Positions 1-11,471 of a stretch of DNA of 64,000 bases are shown piece after piece. The stretch's first letter is position 1. Each line of letters starts with the position of its first letter. The stretch comes from Cliona cf. orientalis (lineage: Eukaryota > Porifera > Demospongiae > Clionaida > Clionaidae), in NCBI GenBank assembly GCA_963930775.1, contig OZ005693.1:6324001-6388000 (forward strand). Reading direction: 5' to 3'. A program made the translations under genes and the position numbers. The notes under the pieces are model-generated. The model did no database searches, had not been told where the DNA came from, and worked only from the letters and a program-made list of their open reading frames with translations.

Positions 1-689
1 TGCTACATATATGGGGGTTAATGATATGCACACCGCGCGTTTGTAACTTTTGTCGTGAACAAGCTATGACCTTGTCTTAAGGCGCCATTAAAGAGAGCAC
101 AAAGAGCGCTTTTTTTAACAGTATCAAGTACAATCTGGAGAGTACTGGACTTACCTGGTGAACAAACACACCCGAACCCGAACCCAAACCCAAACCAAAC
201 CTAAACCCATTCAGAGTACAACATAGCTAAGGTATCAAACACAAGCCAGGCTAATTTTTAGTAGTACTAGTAGTACTAGCACTAGCAAGCGAAAACTCTT
301 CGTGGCGAATAGTAGTGAGCCGTCTTTTCTGCTGACTATGACCAAAGTGCTGACTGGAGTGAACTTTGAATTTGTGCAAATTAGTAATGGATATCCTAGA
401 ATGAAAACAAGGGTAGATTTACAATCCATACTATATCCTTAACCTGCAGCAATGGCATGGAATCGATACGGTGTAAACTGAGATTGAAGCCTTGGAAATC
501 TGGAAAAAAACTCACTGAACAGCCTGGCTTCAATGTGTAGCACTGGGGCCCGCGCCCTTTGTCTATAAAAGTATATGGGGGGTAGTCTGCATGAATTTGT
601 GACGCGTTATGGCGCGCCAGCTATGAAAATTTTACAAGTTCCTGTTTCTGATGAATCAGGCACCTTGGAGTGTAGACTGACATGCTTGC
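1..689. other. Gene-free left edge with degenerate CCCAAA-like tract
   Basis: No convincing coding exon is seen. About 170-210 holds a short run of CCCGAA/CCCAAA/CCTAAACCC-type units, too short and irregular to be a telomere. The first 40 bases (a TATGGGGGTTAATGATATGCA core) recur near 54,380-54,415, so the edge begins inside a dispersed repeat. Confidence 0.5.
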
Positions 690-830
690 AAGGCCAGCGT
701 TGCCAAATGACCACGTACACCACCCCCCCCCGCTAAATTCCAAGCGTTGCCAAATGACCACGTACACCACCCCCCCCCCCCCCCCGCTAAATTCCAAGCG
801 TTGCCAAATGACCACGCCTTAGCCGCTACA
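690..830. repeat. Short tandem repeat with poly-C tracts
   Basis: A unit of about 50-55 bp, containing AAGCGTTGCCAAATGACCACG followed by ACACCA and a C run, is repeated three times. The C runs differ in length (about 9 and about 16). Apparent glycine-rich minus-strand frames here are products of the homopolymer. Confidence 0.75.
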
Positions 831-955
831 CCACCGTGAACGCCGCTGCCAGTTGCTCTTTTGTCACGACTTTATAGACAATAATAATACTACTAACCCT
901 TGTGTGTCAAACACTACCCTAAACCAAACCGTACCTAGGCTTAGCCGTTCATATT
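816..955 (-). repeat. Truncated copy of the SINE-bearing repeat also found at 39.43-39.56 kb
   Basis: From GCCTTAGCCGCTACACCACC to CGTTCATATTAT this stretch matches 39,433-39,560 closely. The longer copy carries a tRNA-like head on the minus strand; here the head is cut through its A-box side by the poly-C tandem repeat. Confidence 0.6.
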
Positions 956-1630
956 ATATGTGACTGGATTTGGGAAAACCCTCCGTATGGGATTTTTTCA
1001 GAAAATTGAGTTTGATGCATGGTTGATAAGCTCTACCATAGAGCTAACCCGCGTTCAAGTCTTAGGCCGATCGCGCGCTTCGTTGTGGAGATACAGCGCT
1101 TTGTTTGTGATCGCGCCACACCCCCAATAATCGAGAAATTACGATCTAAAGGCGTTGCTATGCACGCGTATGGCGTTTCCGCATACTACGCGTGACCCGG
1201 AAATCAATTAAATGGACCTGGGCGGAGCCGTTCGAAATGAACGTAAAGATCGAGCAAGAGTTGAATTTCGTTGTTGACAAGGACAGCCGATTGTTCTTAG
1301 ATGCCCAAGAAGCTAAAAAGGTAAGCGAACGTACAGTAGATCGATGAATCTAGCTGTATCTAGGTAGAGAATTCTAATTACCGCCCATAGCAACGGGTTC
1401 CGTGTACGGTGGCTGTGCCGACTAGGTGGGTCAAAATGAAGGCTTATTTCGCCTTCGTATAGCACGACTAGCCTCCGTAGAAGACGGCAACAGTTAGAAG
1501 AAGGGTTGTTCGACATGTATATGACAAAACCTGGACTTTGACAAATTTAGACCTGAGCTACTAAAAACGCGCATTGCGCGAATCGCGCGCGGATCCCATA
1601 CGGAGGGTTTTCTCAAATCCGGTCACATAT
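956..1630. mobile_element. TIR element (MITE-like) of about 675 bp with an empty-site counterpart
   Basis: The ends are inverted repeats of about 38 bp: TGTGACTGGATTTGGGAAAA plus CCCTCCGTATGGGAT on the left and its near-perfect complement on the right (1,592-1,630). The flanks continue into one another at the paralogous locus 39,548-39,580, which lacks the element, so this is a filled/empty pair. A TTA target duplication (Harbinger type) fits the junctions but is not certain because the copies have diverged. No transposase is encoded, so it is non-autonomous. Confidence 0.75.
1237..1320 (+). CDS. Candidate captured 5' exon (28 codons)
   Basis: An ATG at 1,237 opens 28 codons (MNVKIEQELNFVV..., ending ...DAQEAKK) that run straight into a strong splice donor, AAG|GTAAGC, at 1,321. 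The composition is ordinary protein-like rather than low complexity. It lies wholly inside the TIR element, so it may be a piece of a host gene picked up by the element. A decayed copy of the surrounding sequence lies near 1,912-2,000. I do not recognise the peptide and see no partner exon; it could be chance. Confidence 0.25.
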
Positions 1631-1632
1631 TA

Positions 1633-2010
1633 CTGTGTGATTTAGCCCAGCCCCCGTAGCGTGCGCCTATGGCGCGCGGAGCGCGCGGGTTTCGGGTACA
1701 TAACGGGATTCGGCTGTCGGAAACGCTGAAACTTGAACGCGGGCTAGCCCACATCTAGGACGCGTAGTGAACTACGCGATCGCAAACAAAGCGCGAAAAG
1801 CCGTATAGCGATCGCACACCCACGTGGCATTCGACGGTAGGTATGATCGTTACACGGAATATAACGATCCCGCGAATAAGCTCCCTCCCCATTCACATAC
1901 CGACTGTGTAGAGATACAGCGCTTTGTTTGCGATCGCGCCACACTATGCACGCGTATGGCGTTTCCGCACCAGCCTGAACGTAAATCGAGCAAGGGATGT
2001 AGAAAAATTT
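1633..2010. repeat. Duplicated spacer shared with 39.56-39.66 kb and with the TIR element interior
   Basis: 1,633-1,712 (TTTAGCCCAGCCCCC ... TTCGGGTACATAACGGGATTC) matches 39,562-39,655. 1,912-2,000 repeats part of 1,085-1,260 (ATACAGCGCTTTGTTTG, ACGCGTATGGCGTTTCCGCA). No coding exon is supported. Confidence 0.6.
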
Positions 2011-5000
2011 TTTTTTTAATTATTGGGACTCTGGGGAGCGGTTGGGACCGTGTTTTATATGGATACGCAGAATGGCTCAAATTATGAACTTTGATCGAGC
2101 GACTTTTTTGATTCACGCCCTAGAATTAAAGTTATGGCTCTTTGAAGTTTGTATAGGAAGCCATTCACTTGCAATGTTTGCCAAAAAATTTTTACGGGCA
2201 AATGGGATAAATTTTACTGGCGCGCGGGTACGTTGAAGACCCTTTACCGAACATACATTGTACATATTGCTGTTTGGATGCCTGCTTGCATTGTATGGCT
2301 CTACTATGCACCCAGCTCGACTGTGTGGTGGTTTCGGACCATTTTTTTCTGCTTAGTGTGTGGTCCCCTTGTTACACACTAAGTAGAAAAAAAAAAGAAA
2401 ATAATGTAATGTAATTAAATAATGTTTGAGACTCTGGGAAGCCATTTATGACGAACTATTCATATGAGCACGCAGAATGGCTCACACCTGGAAAATTCTT
2501 GGAAGCGGAATTTTGATTCACACCTTTTACTACTAATTACACACTAAGTAGGAAAAAAAAAAAATCTTAAAACCGAAAAAAAGATTAGAGCACTAGGAAG
2601 CATTTCAGGCCATAATTTTGATATGGGCACGCAGAATGGATCGAAACAAGAAGTTTAATCTTTTTGGATTTTTGATTCACGCCTTTAAATTAGATACACC
2701 CCCTAGAGTGTTCCCACATGTTTGTATAGGAAGCTATGCACTTGCAATGTATGTTTGCCCATAAAAAAAATTACGGGCGCGCGGGGTACGTTGATGACCC
2801 TTTACCAAACATTGTATACATTGCTATTTGGATGCCTGCTTGCATTGTATGGCTCTATGCATCTGGCTCGATTGTGTGGTGGTTTTCGGACCATTTTTTT
2901 CTGCTTAGTGTGTGGTCCTCTTGTTACACACTAAGTAGAATAGAAAAAAAGAAAAAAATTAATATAAATAATTAATGTTTGAGACTCTGGGAAGCAGTTC
3001 ATGACAAAATTTTTATATGAATGAGCACGCAGAATGGATCGCACCTGCAAATTTAAGGTACCATTTAATTGCGTGGGCGTGAGCGTCAGGAATGGCTAAT
3101 TCAATTAGCGAATCGTGAAGGGGCGTGGCAGAAGAGGCCATACGAGTGCTTTTGGTCGAAGGTGGGCGTGTCCAGAATCGGCCAGGGATGATTATGCGCG
3201 TGTAATTAGCGACCGGAAGTGGCCCCTGAAGAAAAGGCCGGTAATTGCCCACATCAAAGCAAGATCAAAGCATTCTTTCTTAACTATTAACTGCAACGAC
3301 TTAATTATACACTAAGTAGAGAAAAAAAAAGATTTTTATAATTAATTAATGTTTGGGGGGTCTGGGAGCGATAATTTTTACATGGGCACGCAGAATGGGT
3401 CGAAACTAGAGATTTGACCCTGGGGAATTTTGATTCACACCTTAGAACTAAAGTTACGGCCCTTTGAAGTTACCATATATGTTTGTATAGGAAGCCATGC
3501 AGTTGCAATGTTTTCCGCCCACGCGCGCACATCAACGTGACGACCATTACCCACTTAGATCGAAATTGATGTATAGGCTGCCTGCTTGCATTGTATGGCT
3601 CTACTATGCATCCGGCTCAACTATGTGGTGGTTTTCGAACAATTTTTTTTTCTGCTTAGTGTTCTGGTCGCCTTGAAAAAAATTACACACTAAGTAGTTA
3701 TATACTAAGTAGAAAAAAACAAAGAAAAAGTTTTATACTAAGTAGAAAAAAACAAAGAAAAAGTTTTATAATGTAATTCGTGGGGGATTTGGGAGTACTT
3801 GGGGACATAATTTTTATATGGGCACGCAGAATGGGTCAAAATAATAGGTTTGACCGGACAGAATTTTGATTCACGCCTTAGGATTAAAGTTATGGCTTTT
3901 TAAAGGTTCCCATATGTTTGTATAGGAAGCCATGCACTTGCAATGTTTGCCCATAAAAAAAATTACGGGTGCGCGGGGTACGTTGACGACCCTTTACCAA
4001 AAATTGTTTATATTGCTTTTGCTTGCATTATATGGCTCTACTCTGAGTTTTCTTGCATTATAAGGTTCTACTAAGAGTTTTCTTGCACTTTATGGTTCTC
4101 CATGCGTTTCACCAGCACTTTATGGTGTTTTCCGGACAATTGTTTTTTTCTGCTTAGTGTGTCCGCTTCTTGTTATACACTAAGTAGAAAAAAACAAACT
4201 ATTAAATAAATAATCTAATTCATGGGGGGTTTGGAAACACTTGGGGGGATAATTTTTATATGGGCACGCAGAATGGGTCAAAACTAGAGATTTGACCTGA
4301 AAGAATTTTGATTCGCGCCTTAGAATTAAAGTTACGGCCCTTTGAAGTATCCCCATATGTTTGTATAGGAAGCCATGCATTTGCAATGTTTACCGCCCAC
4401 GCGCTACGTGAGGGGCGTGGCCACGCGCGCACAGTAACGTAACGACCTTTACCCGCTTTTGTCAAAATTGAAGTTTAGGCTGTTCGCTTGCATTGCGTGG
4501 GTCTATTATGCATCCAGCTCAACTATGTGGTGGTCAGGACTTTTTTTTTTCTGCTTAGTGTGTCCGCTTCTTGAAAAAAAAAAAAAGATTTAAATAATTA
4601 AATAATCTAATTCGTGGTGGGTTTGGGAGTACTTGGGGACATAATTTTTACTGAATCGAAGTTACGGTCCTTTGAAGTTTTCCCATATGTTTGTACAGGG
4701 AAGCCATACGTTTACAATGTTTTCCGCCCACGCGCTACGTGAAAAACGGGGAATCCCCGTTAGGCGCGCGCACACAAACGTGACGACCTTTACCTAATTT
4801 GGTCAAAATTGGAGTATAGGGTGCCTGCTTGCATTGTATGGCTCTACTAAGCATCCAGCTCAACTATGTGGCGGTTTTCGAACAATTTTTTTTTCTGCTT
4901 AGTGTTCTGGTCGCCTTGTTATACACTAAGTAGAAAAAAACAAACTATTAAATAAATAATCTAATTCACGGGGGGGGGGGGGGGGGGTTGGGAACACTTA

Positions 5001-6470
5001 GGGGATAATTTTTACATGGGCACGCAGAATGGGTCGAAACTAGAGATTTGACCTGAAACAATTTTGATTCACACCTTAGAATTAAAGTTATGGCACTTTG
5101 AAGCTTTCCCATATGTTTGTATAGGAAGCCATGCATTTGCAATGTTTCCCGCCCACACGCTACGTGAGGGGCGGGGCTACGCGCGTACATAAATGTGACG
5201 ACCATTACCAATTTTAGTCGAAATTGAAGTTTAGGCTGCCTGCTTGCATTGCATGGGTCTATAATGCATCCAGCTCAACTATGTGGTGGTTTCGGGACTG
5301 TTTTTTTCTGCTTAGTGTGTCCGCTTCTTGAAAAAAAAGCAAATTTAAATAATTATTTAATTAATTCATGGGGGGTTAGGGAGCACTTGGGGGGATAATT
5401 TTTACATGGGCATGCAGAATGGGTCGAAACTAGAGATTTGACCTGAAACAATTTTGATTCACACCTTAAAATTAAAGTTATGGCACTTTGAAGCTTTCCC
5501 ATATGTTTGTATAGGAAGCCATGCATTTGCAATGTTTCCCGCCCACACGCTACGTGAGGGGCGGGGCTACGCGCGTACATAAATGTGACGACCATTACCA
5601 ATTTTAGTCGAAATTGAAGTTTAGGCTGCCTGCTTGCATTGCATGGGTCTATAATGCATCCAGCTCAACTATGTGGTGGTTTCGGGACTGTTTTTTTCTG
5701 CTTAGTGTGTCCGCTTCTTGAAAAAAAAGCAAATTTAAATAATTATTTAATTAATTCATGGGGGGTTAGGGAGCACTTGGGGGGATAATTTTTACATGGG
5801 CATGCAGAATGGGTCGAAACTAGAGATTTGACCTGAAACAATTTTGATTCACACCTTAGAATTAAAGTTATGGCACTTTGAAGCTTTCCCATATGTTTGT
5901 ATAGGAAGCCATGCATTTGCAATGTTTCCCGCCCACACGCTACGTGGGGGCGGGGCTACGCGCGTACATAAATGTGACGACCATTACCAATTTTAGTCGA
6001 AATTGAAGTTTAGGCTGCCTGCTTGCATTGCATGGGCATCCAGCTCAACTATGTGGTGGTTTCGGGACTGTTTTTTTCTGCTTAGTGTGTCCGCTTCTTG
6101 AAAAAAAAGCAAATTTAAATAATTATTTAATTAATTCATGGGGGGTTAGGGAGCACTTGGGGGGATAATTTTTACATGGGCATGCAGAATGGGTCGAAAC
6201 TAGAGATTTGACCTGAAACAATTTTGATTCACACCTTAGAATTAAAGTTATGGCACTTTGAAGTATCCCCATATGTTTGTATAGGTAGCCATGTTTGCCC
6301 GTAAAAAAAATTACGGGCGCGCGGGGTAGGTTGACGACCCTTTACTAAACATTGTACATGGTTATTTTGATGCCTGTTTGCATTGTATGGCTCTACTATG
6401 CATCCAGCTCGACTGTGTGGTGGTTTTCGGACCATTTTTTCTGCTTAGTGTGTGGTCCCCTTGAAAAAAA
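2010..6470. mobile_element. Tandem array of about a dozen copies of one MITE
   Basis: The unit (about 380-400 bp where well kept) starts ACACACTAAGTAG followed by an A-run and ends with a T-run followed by CTGCTTAGTGTGT, which are inverted repeats of each other. Where units meet, the end of one and the start of the next lie side by side separated by a short GGTCCCCTTGTT-like linker, for example at 2,350-2,386, 2,899-2,938, 4,150-4,188 and 4,896-4,931. Conserved inner blocks include GGCACGCAGAATGGGTCGAA and TGTTTGTATAGGAAGCCATG. No transposase is present. The left units are diverged and the right ones nearly identical. A related single unit lies at 39,065-39,800. Confidence 0.8.
5345..6240. 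repeat. Recently homogenised part of the MITE array (unit 380-390 bp)
   Basis: Units starting at about 5,361, 5,751 and 6,131 (TTAATTCATGGGGGGTTAGG) are almost base-for-base identical, unlike the array further left. Spacing is 390 then 380 bp. This indicates recent unequal exchange or slippage of a whole unit rather than separate insertions. Confidence 0.85.
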
Positions 6471-6479
6471 AAAGCTAAT

Positions 6480-7170
6480 TAGGCCTAATTAAGCATGTGG
6501 GCGTGTTCCTGGCACTGTGTGAAGTGTGTGCGTGCGCGTTAATGCAGGTTTTATTGCTTCCGATTGGGCGTGGCTTCACGGGCCAGTGCTTGGACATCGG
6601 GGCCTGGGACTTGGCCGCGACGATAGGTGGGCGTGTCCCGGATGCGGTGGTGACGTTTGTACCCGGCCAGGAGGCTTTGGGGGCGTGGCAGGATGTCAAA
6701 GGTGAGGCCATGTCAGTTAATGAGGCACTGTACGCCAGTGCGATCGAGGGGACCGTACAGCTGGACGGAAGCGGACGATGGTTTGAAGCGGATGTGGTTG
6801 CGATGACGTGTTGTTACCCCGCCCACACAGGAAATGAGGTGAGCTCTTGTGTGGGCGGTGTGGCAGAACGGCCTCCAAGTGTTTGTGTGTGTTTTGGCCT
6901 TGAGGAAGCTGTGTGTTTTAATTGGGATTGATTGTGGGCTTCCGGTGGACATCCGGTGGTTAGTAGGCACTTGATTGAGAATGGTGATCCTTAGGGAACA
7001 GGGTGGGGCTGTTTTGGGCGTGGCCTAGCCCCTCCCTTCCGGCTCGGCTTCCGGTCCATGAAGGATATTAAATGAACACTTCCGGCTCTAGCAGCCAACC
7101 CCTGAGACCTGTGCAATTAAAAGGGCATGGTTACACAACATGCACCTCACTAATGACTTTGATGTGGTTT
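6480..7170. repeat. Duplicated gene-free block, paralogue of 39.83-40.45 kb
   Basis: The block (GCATGTGGGCGTGTTCCTGG ... GGGCATGGTTACACAACATG) is matched along its length by 39,826-40,450. A 144-codon open frame at 6,497-6,931 looks possible alone, but the paralogue carries length differences that are not multiples of three, so coding is not supported. Confidence 0.65.
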
Positions 7171-7269
7171 AGGTGTCATATCCCCACCTCACGCCCACGC
7201 AATTTAATGGTACCTTAAATGAAGCGGAATTTTGATTTACGCCTTAGAATTAAGATTGCGGCCCTTTGA

Positions 7270-9183
7270 GGTTTCCTAAGTGGAAGTATCTGCATGTGTA
7301 AGTGGCTTGTCGGTCCACACAGTTACATGCAGCCTGCAGACACAGAGCCATCACCATGGTACCTATCTTGGTGGAAGTACCTGTGAAAGTTGCTTGTTGG
7401 TCCACGACAGTCACAGACTGCAGCCACAGAGCCATCACCATGCAGTACTTGTGAAAGTGACTTGTCCACGACAGTCACATACTGAAGGCACAGAGCTATC
7501 TCCATGCTACTTATTTTGGTGGAAGTATCTGTGTAAGTGGCTTGTCGGTCCAGGAAGACAGACTGCAGCCACAGAGCCATCTCCATGCTACTAATTTTGG
7601 TGGAAGTACCAGTGAAAGTGGCTTGTCGGTCAACGACAGTCACAGACTGCAGCCATAGAGCTATCACCATGCTACTTCTTCTTTTGGAAGTATTTGTAAA
7701 AGTGGCTTGTCGGTCCACAACAGCCACGGACTGAAGGCACAGAGCTATCTACATGCTACTTATCCTAGTGGTAGTATCTGTGAAAGTGGCTTGTTGATCC
7801 ACAACAGTCACAGACTGAAGGCACAGAGCTACTTCCATGCTACTTATCTCAGTGGAAGTACCTGTGAAAATGGCTTGTCGGTCCACGACAGTCACAGACC
7901 GCAGCCACATAACCATCACTTGCAACTTATTGTGGTGGAAGTACTTGTGAAAGTTGCTTGTCGGTCCACGACAGTCACAGACTGAAGGCACAGAGCTATC
8001 TCCATGAAGAATTTGCATGGTGATGGCTCTGTGGCTGCAGTCTGTGACTGTTGGGGACCGACAAGCCTCTTTTACAGATACTTCCACTGTGTGCTACTTA
8101 TCCTGGTGGAAGTACCTGTGAAAGTGGCTTGTTGATCCATGATAGTCACAGACTGAAGGCACAGAGTTACTTCCATGCAACTTATCTCAGTGGAAGTACC
8201 TGTGAAAATGGCTTGTCAGTCCAGAACAGTCACAGACCGCAGCCACATAACCATCACTTGCAATTTATTGTGGTGGAAGTACTTGTGAAAGTGGCTTGTC
8301 GGTCCACAGAGCTATCTCCATGTTACTTATTTCGGTTGAAGTATCTGTGTAAATAGCTTATCGGTCCATGATAGCCACAGACTGAAGGCACTGAGCTACC
8401 TCTATGCTACTTATCTCAGTGGAAGTATCTGTAAACGTGGCTTGCCGGTCCACGACAGCCACAGACTGCAGCCACAGAGCCATCTGTGCCTGCAGACTGT
8501 AACTGTGTGGACCGATAAGCCACTTACTTTGATACTTCCACCGGAATAAGTAACATGGAGGTAGCTCTGTGCCTTTAGTCTGTGGCTATCGTGGACCAAC
8601 AAGCTATTTTCACAGATACTTCTATCAGGATAAGTAGTATGGAAGTAGCTCTGTGCCTTTAGTCTGTAGCTGTCGTGGATCGACAAGCCACATTCACGGA
8701 TACTTCCATCAGGAAAAGTAGCATGGAGATAGCTCTGTGGCTGCAGTCTATAACTGTGTAACTTATTGTGGTGGAAGTACTTGTGAAATTGGCTTGTCAG
8801 TCCACGACAGTCACAGACTGAAGACACAGAGCTATCTCCATTCTACTTATCCTGGTGGAAGTATCTGTGAATGTGGCTTGTCGGTCTACGACAGCCACAG
8901 ACTGAAGGCACAGAGCTACCTCAATGCTACCTATTCTGGTGGAAGTATCTGTGTAAGTGGCTTGTTGGTCCAGGCAGGTACAAACTGCAGCCACAGAGCC
9001 ATCACCATGCTACTTATCCTGGTGGAAGTACCTGTGAAAGTGGCTTGTCGGTCCACGACAGTCACAGAGCCATCACCATGCACTGGTGGAAGTATCTGTG
9101 TAAGTGGCTTGTTGGTCCAGGAAGACACAGACTGCAGCACAGAGCTACTTATTCTGGTGGAAGTATCTGTGAAAGTGGCTCAT
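7270..9183. repeat. 84-bp minisatellite, block A
   Basis: The unit is about 84 bp. A consensus reads GTGGAAGTACCTGTGAAAGT, GGCTTGTCGGTCCACGACAG, TCACAGACTGCAGCCACAGA, GCCATCACCATGCTACTTAT, CCTG. Two main types alternate, one with CTGCAGCCACAGAGCC and one with CTGAAGGCACAGAGCT; an 83-bp subtype has CCACACAGTTACAG. Because 84 is divisible by three and several frames lack stops, the block yields long spurious reading frames on both strands. Most of this block is in forward orientation; about 8,010-8,088 and 8,489-8,757 are inverted. Confidence 0.95.
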
Positions 9184-9338
9184 TTTGAAGAATTCTACGC
9201 ACCCCAAACCACCTCAAACTTAAAAATCACATGTATATGTATATATAATATTATTATGCATAATTTAGAAATTCTGGACATACTCGGCCACTTAATGCAG
9301 AATCAGCATTGTTAACAAAATAAACCCGGCAAATGATA

Positions 9339-10939
9339 TCACTGTTGCATAAGTTCTGGTTCTGATTCTTGTTGTGAAAAAACATCTGTCGTAAGACATA
9401 AAAATGTAATGTTCAATCTCGATCCGCTTGTCCGCCTGCTAATAAACTCTTTATCCTTACTATATTCTTCGACATATCTAGGAGCAGGAACAAAGTACAC
9501 CTTCAATTTATCACTCTTTGGGTCTAAACCGAGAGTTTTAAAAAGTGACTTGTATGTTTTTTCCGTTTTTGTACGAGTTTCAGCAAATGTCACTTGAATA
9601 CCACACACTTCATTCGTCGTTTCATCCTTCCATAGCATATCGCAGGCTTCAAACTGTGGATTGACAGGCCGATAGAGAACACCAGGCTGCATCACTCTAA
9701 GGACTTTAGTTTCTTCATGTTTAGCAACCTCCTCACCACGATCAAATTTAACTTTAAACTCCTCTTTGGCATCCAACTTACATACTTTCCATTTACATTG
9801 TTGTGCTTCAGGTTCGGTTAATAGTCCAAAAACGACGTCTTCAAACAGAATGGGAACAATTCTCGTTCCTTTGAACATACTTCTGAGTGTTGCAAGGGAA
9901 TGACGAATATCACCTATCGTCATTTTTCTACGAATCTGTTCCTGCACATATGCACTGGCATAGCACGTTCTAAACTCTCTAAACAGATTTGGAACATCCA
10001 TATAAACATGGTATTGCAGCACAAAGTGGCTAACATTTGATTTCATTTGATCCATTTTTGTTATGTTATCACCATCTACGTAAATGTCCGCTGGTTTAGT
10101 ACGTGATATAGCCGAAGTTTGATTCGATCGCATGTCCTTAATATAGTCATCACTGGCAGAAATTACATACCGAATAATACCTCCAAAACGCCGAAATCGC
10201 TCTTCAATTTGTTGCTCTGTCAACATACGTTTTGTACGCTCACATTTAGTGTTAGCAACAACATCCTTTCCAACTATATGCAGCTCCTCTAGTTTCCAAA
10301 CTGGCATATACAATTTCACTGCCCCGTTCTTGTGAAATTCCTTGAAACGTCTTTCATCTGGAGAAGCTGTGATGCACGTTTTTATGGTGTGTCGTCCTCG
10401 ATAAGGTTCGTTGTGGGAACTCCCAGGTTCCACAATATAAAAGGCTTCCTCAGGCTTGAGAAAGTTTAAAATATAGTGACCCCCTTTATCAGAGTGGGTG
10501 AAGGCTTTGCCTTGTTGAAGATTGATCAATGTCACTTCATCTCCGTCTTGACGAACAATATTAACGATACGTTTGGATGTATCATTAACAAAGCGATAAA
10601 GCATATACAGTTGAAACCATGATTTTGAAATACCAGGATTCCCTATCAAGATACAATCATTCTGCTCCAATATTGCATCAAAAAGGTCACTGTAGAAGCT
10701 ACGAATGTAAAGCGTATTCCCTTGAAGACTTTTGGAGAAGGCAATCTCTAGTCGTAATGCTTTAACCCCTCCACTTAGTGAAATTTCCTTGAGATTCATC
10801 AGATTGCCTAAAAGACGTGTGAAGTGTGCATCCAATTCAAATCTTTGGAGGAAATCGGACCGTGGTTGATATGTGTACATATCTAAATCCATCTGTTGTA
10901 GAGTTGATACTGATTGTAACTGGGACGGAAGTGATAATC
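9339..10939 (-). CDS. Crinkler/RHS-type P-loop NTPase with PD-(D/E)XK-like nuclease domain, main exon
   Basis: A 517-codon open frame (first Met at 10,892) encodes a two-domain protein. Residues 84-91 are a Walker A loop, GNPGISKS; AFYIVEP near 150 is a plausible Walker B strand; LYMPVWKLEEL near 194 and RFGGIIRYV near 235 match the W..EEL and FGGxxR motifs of the Crinkler/RHS NTPase family. The C-terminal part has CDML (about 417) and GIQVTF (431), matching the D...xQxT core of the linked restriction-type nuclease. The family occurs as oomycete and fungal effectors and trypanosome RHS proteins, and is widespread in eukaryotes. A 3' splice site at 10,940 (TATGCAG|GATTA) gives phase-matched entry from the coiled-coil exon ending at 11,472, adding a GLSLPSQLQ... 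stretch before the Met. The frame looks whole. Native role in the host is unknown; DNA cleavage coupled to NTP hydrolysis is the family expectation. Confidence 0.8.
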
Positions 10940-10961
10940 CTGCATAGTGAATATATAGCAG

Positions 10962-11073
10962 TAGACTCTATGAGTAGGAATGGCCCAAACACTCCCAGAT
11001 ATGCAAATATCTCAGAACAGGTAATTTTATGGAATTTCTAACTGTGAAAATCAGAATCTCCAGCAAATTAGGT
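10962..11073 (-). repeat. End fragment of the dispersed element seen at 42.2-43.2 and 51.1-52.5 kb
   Basis: The reverse complement reads AATTTGCTGGAGATTCTGAT ... GGCCATTCCTACTCATAGAGTCTA, the right end of the dispersed element. It lies in the intron between the coiled-coil exon and the nuclease exon. Confidence 0.65.
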
Positions 11074-11279
11074 TGTAAATTGTCCTGTGTTATGTTTGGG
11101 TTACTTCAGTATCTATCAATGCTACCCCCCTCGAAAAAATCTCAAACTACATCACTTGCACCTCCTTGAACCTCCTCAAACTACATCAATACAGCTAGGT
11201 TATCCCAGCAAAACCACAATACATAGCTGGGACTTTCTTGATCCCAAAAGCAATACTAGTTTGAGAAAGTTGAGCAGAG

Positions 11280-11460
11280 TTAAGAAGTTCAATTGTACAG
11301 TCGAACCTCCCACCCCTCCCCCCCCCCCCCCCCCCCCCGAACTCATGTTGAAGGACTCTATCCCAGCAGTCGTTGTTTGTAAAGGCTCATGGATGATTGT
11401 GTAGTTTGGGTGGTTTGGGGTGCATTCCAAACCGGGATCGACAGACCCCCCCCCCTAGCT
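11280..11460. repeat. Poly-C tracts in the intron
   Basis: Two C runs (about 11,315-11,338 and 11,447-11,456) lie in intronic sequence. Glycine-rich minus-strand frames across them are artefacts. Confidence 0.7.
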
Positions 11461-11471
11461 TCAGTACATAC

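Noticed and set aside
170-212. Telomere or subtelomere
   Set aside because: CCCGAA/CCCAAA units are few and irregular; no long TTAGGG-type run.
1013-1070. tRNA gene near GCTCTACCATAGAGC
   Set aside because: A B-box-like GTTCAAGTC is present, but no cloverleaf can be formed and the sequence is part of a TIR element.
4966-5211. Proline/glycine-rich frames at poly-G and poly-C tracts (here and at 11.2, 21.67, 49.25 and 57.28 kb)
   Set aside because: They are homopolymer artefacts lying in MITEs or introns.
4256-5601. Repeated frames such as LQMHGFLYKHMG on the minus strand
   Set aside because: They are copies of the MITE interior, with frames broken between units.
6497-6931. 144-codon open frame as a gene
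   Set aside because: The paralogous block at 39.83-40.45 kb has length changes that are not multiples of three in the same region, and no domain is recognised.
7280-9188. Many long open frames of SVHDSHRLKAQSYLHATY type
   Set aside because: They are translations of the 84-bp minisatellite, open in several frames and both strands, without splice context or known domain.
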